From Candidatus Cryptobacteroides avicola (lineage in GTDB: Bacteria > Bacteroidota > Bacteroidia > Bacteroidales > UBA932), in contig JADILV010000047.1 of NCBI GenBank assembly GCA_017695115.1, positions 37,131 to 101,130 on the forward strand: a stretch of 64,000 bases of DNA. Direction: 5' to 3'. The notes under the pieces were generated by a model. That model was not told where the DNA came from. It did not search any database and saw only the letters and a list, made by a program, of their open reading frames with translations. Below, in pieces: positions 26,693 through 35,787 of the stretch (the first letter of the stretch is position 1; each line of letters begins with the position of its first letter). A program made the position numbers and the translations under genes.

Positions 26693-28066
26693 TCAATACA
26701 GGTGCAGGCTGGCTCCCCGTGCAGAAGGAAGATAGTTGACGCCATACCAGCACATCTGGATCAGCAGGAACGAGAACAATATGAGGGCAAAGGCCGTATG
26801 ATAATCGATCCGGCGGGTACCTCTAAGGTGAATATACAGAAGATATCCGGCCCAGGTGGCTGCAGCCCATGTTTCTTTCGGATCCCAGGTCCACCAGTCA
26901 CCCCATGCCTGCTTCGCCCACAAGGCTCCCATCATCATCCCGGCGGACAAGAGTGCCGAGCCTGTTCCTACAAGGGCGTCGCACAACCTCATACCACGTT
27001 CTGAGGGCTCTTCATGCGAAGGCCTCAGCCACAGATAAAGCGCGACAAGAGCTGCTGCCCCAAGTACTGAATACGCCGCCATATAGGCTGCTACATGCGG
27101 GACAAACCAGGCGCTCCGGAGTGCCGGAACAAGTGTCTTGCCATGAATCTTCGCAAAATATACGCCTATACAAGCAACTGCGAGAAGGACGGCGGTCAGA
27201 AGAATCCATTCAGGCTTCAGCCTTGCACAGACGATCAGTAACGCAGAAGCCAGCACAGCCCAAAGGGCCGCACAGATTACCGGCCACCACGGGTCTTTCA
27301 CACATTCAAGCACGCTGACCGTCCCCCAGTGCCCCGAACTGTCATACCCAGACTGGTATATCCGCCACGCCCCGTGCCTGGCCGGGCGGTTCACCTCAAT
27401 ATCATAATCTCTCCGGTGTCCGCCTTTTTCGGTCAAAGTTATCTCGGAAAGGTACCTGTCGGCTTCCGGAGGGACAGAAAAACTGTGCAGGGTAATGGAA
27501 AACGGAAGGGCTATACGGTTTCCTGAAGCGTCTGACGCCATGACTACCGGCACTTCTGGAGGGACAGCCGTTTTATATCGCACCTTGTCACCGCTTCCGA
27601 AAATACCGGCCCACAGGAGAACAAATATACCGGCATGCATGGCGGTCCTGGCCAGATGCCGGAGTCTGTCCGGTCCGGAAACGGTTTTCCTGAAAAGATG
27701 CCCTACACCGGAGATTTCAGCTATCGTTCTGATACCAAGGACTGTAGTAAAATACATAAGTATCAAGACAAATGGCCACGAAGCGGTTATCCGGCCGAAA
27801 CCGGAAACAATGACAACGACCAGTACGGAAGCAAGCGACGATATACAGGCCTTGTCATCCCACAGTGTCCTGAGCCACTTGTACCTGCCGCTGAAGACAT
27901 AAGCCAGCACCAGCAGATAAAGATAATTCACGGCAAGGACCGCAGTCCACGGATAACGCAAAAAAGCTGCAGGCACATCGCCTGCAGCAATCTGTAACGC
28001 CACGCCTGCCGCTGACAGCAAGCCGCAGCGGAGAAAAGCCCTTTTATAGTTCCACTTGAAATCCAC
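26693..28066 (-). CDS. Short ResB-CcsA fusion, cytochrome c maturation
   Basis: A system II cytochrome c synthase component that moves heme across the inner membrane and attaches it to CXXCH sites. The 457 residues carry four N-terminal helices, a periplasmic part at about 170-255 that resembles the ResB soluble domain (SFSVPPEADRYLSEI, AWRIYQSGYD), and a CcsA domain with the tryptophan-rich heme-binding motif WGDWWTWDPKETWAA near 395. Fused ResB-CcsA proteins are usually far longer, so the ResB part is reduced. The start is GTG, 4 bases after the TIM-barrel gene. It is the last gene of the cyd-cytochrome operon and likely matures the tetraheme protein encoded three genes upstream. Confidence 0.85.
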   Translation of the reverse strand: MDFKWNYKRAFLRCGLLSAAGVALQIAAGDVPAAFLRYPWTAVLAVNYLYLLVLAYVFSGRYKWLRTLWDDKACISSLASVLVVVIVSGFGRITASWPFVLILMYFTTVLGIRTIAEISGVGHLFRKTVSGPDRLRHLARTAMHAGIFVLLWAGIFGSGDKVRYKTAVPPEVPVVMASDASGNRIALPFSITLHSFSVPPEADRYLSEITLTEKGGHRRDYDIEVNRPARHGAWRIYQSGYDSSGHWGTVSVLECVKDPWWPVICAALWAVLASALLIVCARLKPEWILLTAVLLAVACIGVYFAKIHGKTLVPALRSAWFVPHVAAYMAAYSVLGAAALVALYLWLRPSHEEPSERGMRLCDALVGTGSALLSAGMMMGALWAKQAWGDWWTWDPKETWAAATWAGYLLYIHLRGTRRIDYHTAFALILFSFLLIQMCWYGVNYLPSARGASLHLY

Positions 28067-28070
28067 TCCG

Positions 28071-28982
28071 TTATGCTTTCTCCCACTGTTCCCGCAGCAA
28101 GGCTACAGCAGCCGGGACTGTCTCTTCCCGGTTTCCTGCAGTCCCGCACTCGAAACTGATATATTTGTCATAACCGAGTTCCTTAAGGGCACGCATTCCG
28201 GCGATATAGTTGTCTTTATCGCCGTCTTCACCAGGCATTATACGCCGTCCCCGGCTGGCTATATGTACATGCTGCAGATATTCTGTCCCTGCTGCCATGA
28301 AAGCGGCATAGTCCGAAGTCTCTTCCTGCATGTGCCAGAAGTCTCCCATGCACTTTACTCCCGCACTTCCGGAGTCACGGCAGATGGCGGCCGCATCTGC
28401 CACCTGACGCAGATAGAAAGCCTCACCGCGGTTCAGCGGCTCGAGAATGACTGTCGTACCGCATTTGAGAGCGTATTCTCCCAACTCGTGAAGCTGTTCC
28501 GTAAGAAATGCGCGGGTCTCCAGAGTATGCGGCCTGCATGGCTTCTGCCCGTTGAAGGCAGGCACCATTATCACGCCGGTCGAACCAAGCTCGCCTGCCG
28601 CAGCCACTATGTCGCGCATGGTAGAATCAAATTCAGCCTTTACCTTAGGATATTCTGCAAGGATGAACCCGCTGAATCCTGCACAGATAGCAGAGACTTT
28701 AATATTACGTCCTGCCAGAGCCTGCTGAATTTCATTTACACGCCCTGCAAGATTGCCTCCTCCCGGTTCAAAACCCACGACACCGAGACTTTCCATATAG
28801 TCGAGCTTCTCGGAAAGGCTCTTGCCCGGAGCTATCCCTTCCTGAAAAGACAGTTTCAAGCCGGTTACGTTTCCGGATTCTTTCTTAGGAGCACACGCCG
28901 ATACCATACCCAACGGCAGTCCGGACAATGTGACTGCCGCCGCTCCTGCCAGGGTCCTGCCCAAAAAACTTCTCCTGTCCAT
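28071..28982 (-). CDS. Exported sugar isomerase/epimerase-like TIM barrel
   Basis: A 303-residue protein of the AP endonuclease 2/xylose isomerase-like barrel family. The N-terminus MDRRSFLGRTLAGAAAVTLSG is a twin-arginine signal and ends in a lipobox-like SACAPK, so it is probably folded first and then exported as a lipoprotein. Acidic and His metal ligands expected in the barrel are present (ILEPLNRGEAF, MGDFWHMQEE, HVHIASRGRR, SFECGT). Relatives act as sugar epimerases, isomerases or, in 3-keto-glycoside pathways, as lyases. It follows the Gfo/Idh/MocA gene by 11 bases, a pairing that supports joint work on one sugar substrate. Confidence 0.85.
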   Translation of the reverse strand: MDRRSFLGRTLAGAAAVTLSGLPLGMVSACAPKKESGNVTGLKLSFQEGIAPGKSLSEKLDYMESLGVVGFEPGGGNLAGRVNEIQQALAGRNIKVSAICAGFSGFILAEYPKVKAEFDSTMRDIVAAAGELGSTGVIMVPAFNGQKPCRPHTLETRAFLTEQLHELGEYALKCGTTVILEPLNRGEAFYLRQVADAAAICRDSGSAGVKCMGDFWHMQEETSDYAAFMAAGTEYLQHVHIASRGRRIMPGEDGDKDNYIAGMRALKELGYDKYISFECGTAGNREETVPAAVALLREQWEKA

Positions 28983-28993
28983 GACTCATCCTT

Positions 28994-30343
28994 TTATCTG
29001 CCGTTCCCCGGAACAGGAACAGTATATTTGGACATATCCATCTTGCCCATCACCAGTTTCTCAGGCATATAGTTCATTGCCGATGCGCTGATTTCATCCC
29101 AGCTGACGGTTTTGCCGGTATAGGCGGCTTCACGCCCCATTACGCCTGCCATTGTAGATATGGCACAGGCCTCGGCTTCATCATGGGCTTCTCCCTTACG
29201 GATATGGTTCACCCAATCTACGTGCTCGAGCACATATGGATTCTGCTGTTTGAAGGCAGCATTCGAAGCTTCTGCGTCATACTTCCATACGACATTCCCT
29301 TCGAGGTCCTTGATCTCGTGATTGTAGCTGTTCCAAGAACCTTTCGTTCCCTGGATGTATTCGCCTATATTGGTGCTGCATCCGTCTATCTGACGGCACA
29401 TGCTGTGCATATGGATTCCGTTTTCGAACTCGAAATCGACGCTGAAATTGTCATACTGGTCACCGGTAATACGGCGCTGGCGGGAGCCGAAAGCAGTGGC
29501 CTTTACAGGCTTGAGCCCTGACATCCACAGGAACACGTCAATATTATGGACATGCTGCTCGATAATATGGTCTCCGGAAAGCCATTTCCAGTTCACCCAG
29601 TCACGGATCATCCATTCCATATCGCTCCAGCCTGCCTGACGCTCGCGGTACCAGAGCATACCCTGGTTCCAATATACGTTACCGCCTGTAATCTCCCCTA
29701 TATATCCTTCCTGTATTTTCCGGAAAGCCTCCACATAAGGCCTCTCATGATGACGCTGGGTTCCTGCTACCACACACAGGCCTTTGGCCTTCGCCTGACG
29801 GGCGGTCGCAATGACCGAACGGCATCCCTTAGGGTCTACGGCTACTGGCTTCTCCATGAATGTATGAACGCCCTTTTCAGTAGCGTATTTGAAATGTTCC
29901 GGCCTGAACACCGGAGGTGTTGTCAGGATCACCATGTCGATTCCGGAATCAATCACCTTCTTGTAGGCATCGAATCCGATGAAGCAGTTCCCGGCAGGAA
30001 CGTCCTGTCCGTGATTGTCCTTAAGGTCCTTTCTCAGTCCTTCCAGCCTGTCACTGAAAGTATCCCCGAGAGCAGTCACCTTGATACCGTCAGCCGCTGC
30101 AAGCAGGTCGAGCACAGCGCCCGAGCCTCGCCCGCCGCAGCCTACTACGCCTACTTTCAGTTCTTTTCCGGCGATTGCCTTGTCCGGAAGTTCAGGCACA
30201 TAATACTCGCCAGGCTGTCTCAAAGGGACATATCCTCCCTTCTTTCCGCTGCATGATGACAAAAGCGAAGTACCCACAATGCTGGAAACCCCCAGGGCAG
30301 CAGAGTACTTCAGGAAATCCTTTCTACTGATATTCTTACTCAT
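28994..30343 (-). CDS. Exported Gfo/Idh/MocA-family oxidoreductase
   Basis: A 449-residue NAD(P)-dependent dehydrogenase-type protein. It has a Tat-like signal (SRKDFLKYSAALGVSSIVG, with Arg-Lys in place of Arg-Arg) ending in LLSSC, so it is probably an envelope lipoprotein. The Rossmann fold shows GVVGCGGRGSGAVLDLL, and the family EKP motif appears as HTFMEKPVA. The C-terminal beta-sheet domain has the HNIDVFLWMSG substrate-site segment. Because free NAD is absent outside the cytoplasm, such enzymes must hold their cofactor tightly or pass electrons on. It lies 55 bases after the cytochrome fusion and 11 before the TIM barrel. Confidence 0.88.
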   Translation of the reverse strand: MSKNISRKDFLKYSAALGVSSIVGTSLLSSCSGKKGGYVPLRQPGEYYVPELPDKAIAGKELKVGVVGCGGRGSGAVLDLLAAADGIKVTALGDTFSDRLEGLRKDLKDNHGQDVPAGNCFIGFDAYKKVIDSGIDMVILTTPPVFRPEHFKYATEKGVHTFMEKPVAVDPKGCRSVIATARQAKAKGLCVVAGTQRHHERPYVEAFRKIQEGYIGEITGGNVYWNQGMLWYRERQAGWSDMEWMIRDWVNWKWLSGDHIIEQHVHNIDVFLWMSGLKPVKATAFGSRQRRITGDQYDNFSVDFEFENGIHMHSMCRQIDGCSTNIGEYIQGTKGSWNSYNHEIKDLEGNVVWKYDAEASNAAFKQQNPYVLEHVDWVNHIRKGEAHDEAEACAISTMAGVMGREAAYTGKTVSWDEISASAMNYMPEKLVMGKMDMSKYTVPVPGNGR

Positions 30344-30398
30344 AGCAATTAATTATTTGATTAGCTTTAATTCATTATCCGAAAACAACAAGTCCCTT

Positions 30399-31928
30399 TT
30401 ATTCTGATACCCCGTCCGGCACCTCACATACGACCCTGAATCCTATACCTTTGATATCCGAATACCACCAGATGCTCTTCGGGTTCTGAGGATCGGTCTT
30501 CAGCCATGCATCATGTTCCGTATGGGAGCGGGCGGCACACCGCAGATCGGCTGCATCATCGGAATACAGACCTCCCCTGACAACATGTTCTGTACCGGAC
30601 CCGGGGCCTTTAGGATCCACGGCTCCGTCTTCAAGCTGCGAATATGCATCTTCGGCATACCAGTCGGAACAGTATTCCATCACGTTGCCCAGCATATTCT
30701 TCAGGCCGAAAGGATTAGCCTTTACCTCGGACGGCTCTTTGGTCCTGCTTCTGCTGTTGTTTGCATAGACCGCATAACTGTTTATGACAGAAGTGTCTGC
30801 CCCGAATATGCCTCGCAGCAGTCCGCGGTTGGAATATTTCCTCGGGCTGCCCTCAAAGAAATAAGGAGTGGACGTACCGCCTCTGGCAGCATATTCCCAT
30901 TCAGCCTCCGTAGGCAGACGGTATTTCTTTCCTGTCTTGATTGACAGCCACTTGCAGAACATCTCTGCGGAATAATGGGTCAAAGTAATTACCGGACGGT
31001 CATCCATGCCCCATCCCTGGTCCGGGTATCCGAACGGAGGAGTAGGTCCGCTGACGGCATCCACATCATCCCGTGAATTGTTCATATACACCACCTCAGG
31101 CGGTATCCTGCCCTCGGACATGGTCTCACCGTAGAATGCCCAGAACTGATCCCATGTGACTTCCGTCTCTCCCATAAAGAAAGAAGACACGGTAACACTG
31201 CGCTGCGGCGATTCGTCACTGCGACGGAATGGCTCGTTCTCAGGACTGCCCATCGTGAATGTTCCTCCCGGGACAGCTATCATCTCTATAGACACCGATG
31301 TTCCGGGAACCTTTTCCGTATAATTTTCGAAAGCCGTCACCTCCGTAGCCTCTGCATATATTTCACCGCTGCCGGTCTCTGGAACACCGACAAGTTTTGC
31401 ATGCTGATAGTCAGGATTGAAGTGCCCGGCATCAAGATGACAGCTGATGCACTGGAGGTCAAGTTTTTCCGCATTGTCCTCATAATACAGGTGCGCCGTC
31501 ACTCCATCATCAGTTATCCCTTCGGGGAAAAGGTTGACATGACAGGCCTCGCATGACTCATTGTAAACGATATTAACGGCATATTCCAGCTGGCTCTTGC
31601 TTTCCCAGTCAATCTTTTCCGTGTCTTTCGTCAGATATGACCAGACATCTTTCAGGCCTGTCTTCGCTTTGGCCATGAAATGCTTTGCCGAACCTTCCGG
31701 AGGAAGATGGCAGGCAGCACAGTCCGTCTTCGTTCCGCTGCCGTTATTGTAATGGACCGACTGTTTCCAGCTTGCATCCGAATCCGGATGGGAATGACAT
31801 GACATGCAGGACTCGTTCGAAGAACTTTTCACATACATGGAATTGAAAACCACCATCAAAGAGAATCCTGCCACAAGACCGGCCAGGCCGGCCAGAAACA
31901 AAGCTTTCTTTTTTCCTGTCTTTGACAT
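30399..31928 (-). CDS. Tetraheme NapC/NrfH-like cytochrome fused to an FGE-like domain
   Basis: A 509-residue fusion. An N-terminal membrane anchor (about 8-31) is followed by four CXXCH heme sites at Cys41, Cys70, Cys126 and Cys160, the pattern of NrfH/NapC quinol dehydrogenases. From about 215 to 502 there is a formylglycine-generating-enzyme/sulfatase-modifying-factor fold: VPGGTFTMGSPENEP, KYRLPTEAEWEYAARGG, GNVMEYCSDWY and HVVRGGLYSDD. The two active-site cysteines of true FGE, just after RGGS, are missing, so formylglycine formation is unlikely. The domain may bind a partner or ligand, as in other FGE-like proteins such as GldK/GldJ. No NrfA-type catalytic gene is nearby. Confidence 0.88.
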   Translation of the reverse strand: MSKTGKKKALFLAGLAGLVAGFSLMVVFNSMYVKSSSNESCMSCHSHPDSDASWKQSVHYNNGSGTKTDCAACHLPPEGSAKHFMAKAKTGLKDVWSYLTKDTEKIDWESKSQLEYAVNIVYNESCEACHVNLFPEGITDDGVTAHLYYEDNAEKLDLQCISCHLDAGHFNPDYQHAKLVGVPETGSGEIYAEATEVTAFENYTEKVPGTSVSIEMIAVPGGTFTMGSPENEPFRRSDESPQRSVTVSSFFMGETEVTWDQFWAFYGETMSEGRIPPEVVYMNNSRDDVDAVSGPTPPFGYPDQGWGMDDRPVITLTHYSAEMFCKWLSIKTGKKYRLPTEAEWEYAARGGTSTPYFFEGSPRKYSNRGLLRGIFGADTSVINSYAVYANNSRSRTKEPSEVKANPFGLKNMLGNVMEYCSDWYAEDAYSQLEDGAVDPKGPGSGTEHVVRGGLYSDDAADLRCAARSHTEHDAWLKTDPQNPKSIWWYSDIKGIGFRVVCEVPDGVSE

Positions 31929-31962
31929 AATCAGAATCGTCTATTGTAAGTCCGTACAGCCA

Positions 31963-32805
31963 TCAGAAAATAAGCACTGCCTTGACAGGATAGTGGTCGG
32001 AAATGAACGGGAAGTCCGCATATTTCTTCTGCACGGTCTCGAATTTAGGGCAGGACGAGAACCCGGAATAATAGATATAATCTATAATGGAGCCACCCTT
32101 GCCCCAGCCGTTATATGAAACATGATTGTCCGTCCTCTCTGCAGATACCCGTGCGTTCTTCATTATTTTGTTCAGGTCGGCAAGCACCGGGTCGGAGCTT
32201 TCGACGTTAAAATCTCCGGTAAGGACCATAGGCAGGTTTTCAGGATTCATTTCCTTTATCCTTTCGACAATCAGCGCCAGCCCGTTTTTCTGGGCTTCTT
32301 TGCCCACATGGTCCAGATGCGTGTTCACATAGAAGAATCTATGCCCCGACCTCTTGTCTTTCATCAAAGCCCAGGTGGCGGTCCTGAAACATGCGGCATC
32401 CCACCCCATAGAAGGTTTTTCCGGTGTTTCGGAAAGCCAGAAGGTCCCCCATTTCAGCAATGATATCTTCTTTTTGTTATAGAAAATGGACATGTGCTCG
32501 CCCTTGTGTTTCCCGTCTTCCCTGCCAACGCCTATATTCTTGTATTCTCTCATGTTCTCTTTAATGAAAAGCACCTGATAGTCGTATGCTTCCTGAAGTC
32601 CGAATATGTCAGGCGTCTTGTCCCTGAGCATATATATTGTCGCAGGACATCTGTACTGCCAGGAATTGGTGCCGTCTTTCCCTTCCCCCATCCTAATGTT
32701 GAACGATATGACACTCAAGGTATCCGGTCCGGTGACCTTTTTCCCGGAAACAGTCTGCGGAAGCACTGTCAGAGCCGCCAGCAGGACTAAAGCGAATTTT
32801 TTCAT
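31963..32805 (-). CDS. Exported endonuclease/exonuclease/phosphatase-family protein
   Basis: A 280-residue EEP-fold enzyme with a signal peptide (about 1-21). Metal and catalytic residues are in place: FNIRMGEG (Asn), LQEAYDYQ (Glu), NTHLDH (His/Asp), TGDFNVES (Asp, Asn) and SDHYPV (Asp-His). Members cut phosphodiesters or remove phosphates from nucleic acids, inositol phosphates or lipids; the substrate cannot be told. It lies 6 bases after cydB and 34 before the cytochrome fusion, inside the operon. Bacteroidales often encode secreted EEP proteins near cell-surface genes. Confidence 0.87.
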   Translation of the reverse strand: MKKFALVLLAALTVLPQTVSGKKVTGPDTLSVISFNIRMGEGKDGTNSWQYRCPATIYMLRDKTPDIFGLQEAYDYQVLFIKENMREYKNIGVGREDGKHKGEHMSIFYNKKKISLLKWGTFWLSETPEKPSMGWDAACFRTATWALMKDKRSGHRFFYVNTHLDHVGKEAQKNGLALIVERIKEMNPENLPMVLTGDFNVESSDPVLADLNKIMKNARVSAERTDNHVSYNGWGKGGSIIDYIYYSGFSSCPKFETVQKKYADFPFISDHYPVKAVLIF

Positions 32806-32811
32806 TTCCTT

Positions 32812-33957
32812 TTAATATTTATCTGTTGTATTGTTCAATTCTTCAGCCGTCAATGATTTACGGTCCATTGCCCTCCACGCGTAAGCTATGTATGCAAGGA
32901 CGAACGGTATTATGAATGACACTATAGTCATGGTCTTGAGGGTAAACGGACTGGAACTGCTGTTGGCGATAGTGAGCGAACTCTGGAGGTCGGCGGTAGA
33001 CGGGTAGTATGCCGTACCGTTGTATCCTACTGTCAGAAGAAGCCCCAGGACAGCCAGTACAGCACCAGGACCGGTAAACCATATCCCTTTACGGAACTTC
33101 TTCGAAGCCAACGTCTTGACTATACCGTAAAGGACCAGAACCACTCCTGCAAGAAAAACCGCCAGCACGGCCGGCATCTGCAGGAAATTGTGCAGATACT
33201 TCGATTTCTCCATAAAGACTGTCCCGTCCGCATCCACCGCAAAACCGGGAACGACACATATATGCAGCAGGAAAGACACGAAAAGTATCAGGAAACAGAA
33301 AGCAAACATCCAGAGACGGAGTCGGAGTTTCAGCACGATATTCTCTTCTTCTATATTGTTGATCATATAAAGGGCTCCCAGGACCAGTGCCAGGAAAAAC
33401 ACGGCAAGTCCGAGACAGATGTTCCATATATTGCCGAACGCTTCCAGACCGTGCCAGCCGCTCCCCCATGTACTGATGACCGGAGAAAGCGTATCCCCTA
33501 CAGCATTCTTGTTGACAATGAAGTCGGAGCCGGTAAAAAAGGTAGCTACCGCCATACCTATGAGGAACGGCCCCATGAATCCGTTTATTACCAGAAAGAC
33601 CCGGAAGGTATTGCGTCCGAGGACATTCCCGGCTCTGGTCTGGAATTCGTACGAAACGGCCTGGAACACGAAACTTATGAGAATCAGCACCCAAAGCCAG
33701 TAGGCTCCGCCGAAGCTCGTACTGTAGAAAAGCGGGAACGACGCGAAAAACGCCCCGCCGAAAGTCACCAGTGTCGTAAATGTCAGTTCCCATTTACGTC
33801 CCGTAGAGTTGACTATAAGAGCCCTTTCCGTCTCGCTTCTTCCGACCGAGAATATGAGGGCATTGCCTCCCTGCACGAAAAGGAGGAAAACCAGAAGGCC
33901 GCCGAGAAGCGAGACTATAAACCACCAGTACTGCTGCAGAAATCCATATTCGAACAT
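32812..33957 (-). CDS. cydB: Cytochrome bd ubiquinol/menaquinol oxidase subunit II
   Basis: The second membrane subunit of bd oxidase, which stabilises the three-heme site of CydA and helps oxygen reach it. The 381 residues have eight or nine membrane helices. FLQQYWWFIVSLLGGLLVFL at the start and NGFMGPFLIGMAVATFFTG are recognisable CydB segments. It starts 14 bases after cydA. The enzyme oxidises menaquinol and reduces O2 at low tension, giving oxygen tolerance to otherwise anaerobic Bacteroidales. Confidence 0.94.
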   Translation of the reverse strand: MFEYGFLQQYWWFIVSLLGGLLVFLLFVQGGNALIFSVGRSETERALIVNSTGRKWELTFTTLVTFGGAFFASFPLFYSTSFGGAYWLWVLILISFVFQAVSYEFQTRAGNVLGRNTFRVFLVINGFMGPFLIGMAVATFFTGSDFIVNKNAVGDTLSPVISTWGSGWHGLEAFGNIWNICLGLAVFFLALVLGALYMINNIEEENIVLKLRLRLWMFAFCFLILFVSFLLHICVVPGFAVDADGTVFMEKSKYLHNFLQMPAVLAVFLAGVVLVLYGIVKTLASKKFRKGIWFTGPGAVLAVLGLLLTVGYNGTAYYPSTADLQSSLTIANSSSSPFTLKTMTIVSFIIPFVLAYIAYAWRAMDRKSLTAEELNNTTDKY

Positions 33958-33971
33958 GACCGCCTCCGTTT

Positions 33972-35474
33972 TTATTTGTCAGACATTCCAACCTCGTCGA
34001 CCGCAGGGCCTTTCATGATGGCCTTGAGCAGGATGCGTATCTCGATGACAAGGAACAGGGTGAACACGGCAACGAACACGAAGAACGTTGTCCTTACCGC
34101 TCCCACGCTGAGACTTGAAACCGCAGCATTCACAGGAAGGAGATCCTGTATGGCCCACGGCTGACGCCCGACTTCAGCCACTATCCAGCCGGCCTGCCCG
34201 GCTATGTATACAAGAGGAATCGAGAACAGCGCCACCCATTGCAGCCAGGCAAGACCCGCTATCCTGTCCTTCCGCTCAGCCCAGAGTACGACAGCCATAA
34301 GCAGCAGAAGGAAACACCCGAGACCGACCATTATCCTGAACGGCCAATAGACCATTCCGACAGGAGGAACCAGATCCCCTTTATCCTGTATATACCCGTA
34401 ACCGAAATATTCTACATTCTCTTCCAGCACCTTGCGTGCCTCGACGGCGGCCTGCGGATCAGACTCCCTGTTCTCCCTGTATGCCTTGAAAGCGGCGAGG
34501 GCGATATCGCCTCTTTCCTTCTTCTCGTCGGCTGACAGCACCGCATTCCCGTCTGAATCAGTATATCCGTCCAACAGGTCATTGATACCCGGGACATAAC
34601 CGTCTATATCGTGAGTGGCAAGGATAGAGAGCATCCCGGGGATCTCGACTCCAGGGACAATCGAGAACGGGGCCCGTTTGCCTCCATCCTCAAGACCCTC
34701 TGCCGCAGCCAGTTTCATCGGCTGGTACTTCGCCACATGCACTGCGGAACTGTCGCCTGAGAACATTACAGCCAGCGTTCCGGCAATCCCGACTATGGAA
34801 GCGACCCTGATGCTGGCCTTGGCAAATCGAGTCTCCCTTCCTTTCAGCAGATACCAGCAGCTCACTCCTATGACGAATATAGCCCCTGTCATCCAGCCGC
34901 TCAGGACGGAATGGAAGAATTTGCTGACTGCCACGGGATTGAGGGCAACAGCCCAGAAATCCGTCATTTCATTGCGTACCGTATCGGGATTGAACTCCAT
35001 TCCTACAGGATGCTGCATCCACGCATTCGCCACGAGAATCCACAGAGCGGAAACGGATGCCCCTATGCAGGTCAGCCAGGTGGATGCCAGGTGGAACTTC
35101 CTGCTCACCTTGTTCCATCCGAAGAACATCACGGCAAAGAAAGTCGCCTCCATAAAGAAGGCGAGTATGCCTTCAATCGCCAGCGGCGCACCGAATATAT
35201 CCCCCACAAACCAGGAATAGTTGCTCCAGTTGGTCCCGAATTCGAACTCCAGAATAATGCCGGTAGCTATCCCCACGGCAAAATTGATGGCAAACAGCTT
35301 CATCCAGAACTTCGCCGTTTTCTTCCAGAACTCGTCTTTGCGGGCCACGTAAATGCTTTCCATAACGGCCACGATAACCGACAGCCCGAGCGTCAGCGGA
35401 ACGAATATCCAGTGATAGCACGCTGTAAGGGCAAACTGGGCCCTCGACCAGTCGATCAATGCATTTTCTACCAT
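33972..35474 (-). CDS. cydA: Cytochrome bd oxidase subunit I
   Basis: The heme-bearing subunit of bd oxidase. The 500 residues include the b595 ligand His21 in CYHWIFVPLTLG, the b558 His in SKFFHSVLSGWMTG, and the periplasmic Q-loop (about 250-345, PFSIVPGVEIPGMLSIL) where quinol is oxidised. GRQPWAIQDLL near the end is a family signature. The loop region holds a charged insert with DGYTDSDGN. It is the second gene of the operon, 40 bases after the DUF4492 gene. Confidence 0.96.
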   Translation of the reverse strand: MVENALIDWSRAQFALTACYHWIFVPLTLGLSVIVAVMESIYVARKDEFWKKTAKFWMKLFAINFAVGIATGIILEFEFGTNWSNYSWFVGDIFGAPLAIEGILAFFMEATFFAVMFFGWNKVSRKFHLASTWLTCIGASVSALWILVANAWMQHPVGMEFNPDTVRNEMTDFWAVALNPVAVSKFFHSVLSGWMTGAIFVIGVSCWYLLKGRETRFAKASIRVASIVGIAGTLAVMFSGDSSAVHVAKYQPMKLAAAEGLEDGGKRAPFSIVPGVEIPGMLSILATHDIDGYVPGINDLLDGYTDSDGNAVLSADEKKERGDIALAAFKAYRENRESDPQAAVEARKVLEENVEYFGYGYIQDKGDLVPPVGMVYWPFRIMVGLGCFLLLLMAVVLWAERKDRIAGLAWLQWVALFSIPLVYIAGQAGWIVAEVGRQPWAIQDLLPVNAAVSSLSVGAVRTTFFVFVAVFTLFLVIEIRILLKAIMKGPAVDEVGMSDK

Positions 35475-35514
35475 ATATCAGTCCAGTTCAATGTCATCCG
35501 GCACAATTCAGTTT

Positions 35515-35748
35515 TCAGTCATTCCCGCCGGCCCGTTCAGTAAGCCTCAGTCCCACGAAGTCGCTTTTCTCGGAATCGGTCTTTCCCGACAGGACCGGCT
35601 GGAAGAAAAACACCCTGAGGACCGCAAAAAGAATGATGATTTTCAATATAACAAGCCCCCATAAAGGCCGTCCCCAGGTCATATTCCTGAATCCGTCCGC
35701 ATAAAAATTCCATACGGAAACGATAATATTCTGTCTTTTCCGGGGCAT
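35515..35748 (-). CDS. DUF4492 small membrane protein preceding cydA
   Basis: A 77-residue single-helix membrane protein. VWNFYADGFRNMTWGRPLWG is the DUF4492 signature, and a hydrophobic helix follows (LVILKIIILFAVLRVFFF). Genes of this family regularly precede cydAB in Bacteroidota, so a role as a small bd-oxidase subunit, like CydX elsewhere, is a reasonable inference. The track starts at an upstream TTG that lies on the -7 box of the operon promoter; I use the ATG at 35748. Confidence 0.85.
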   Translation of the reverse strand: MPRKRQNIIVSVWNFYADGFRNMTWGRPLWGLVILKIIILFAVLRVFFFQPVLSGKTDSEKSDFVGLRLTERAGGND

Positions 35749-35787
35749 GCCTGCAAACTGCTTCGGGTGGCTGTATCTAAAATCTTC

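Noticed and set aside
30399-31928. Functional formylglycine-generating enzyme for sulfatases
   Set aside because: The cysteines needed for catalysis are missing from the RGG block, and no sulfatase gene is nearby.
33190-34164. 324-residue plus-strand ORF
   Set aside because: It is antisense to cydB and the end of cydA and is a shadow frame.
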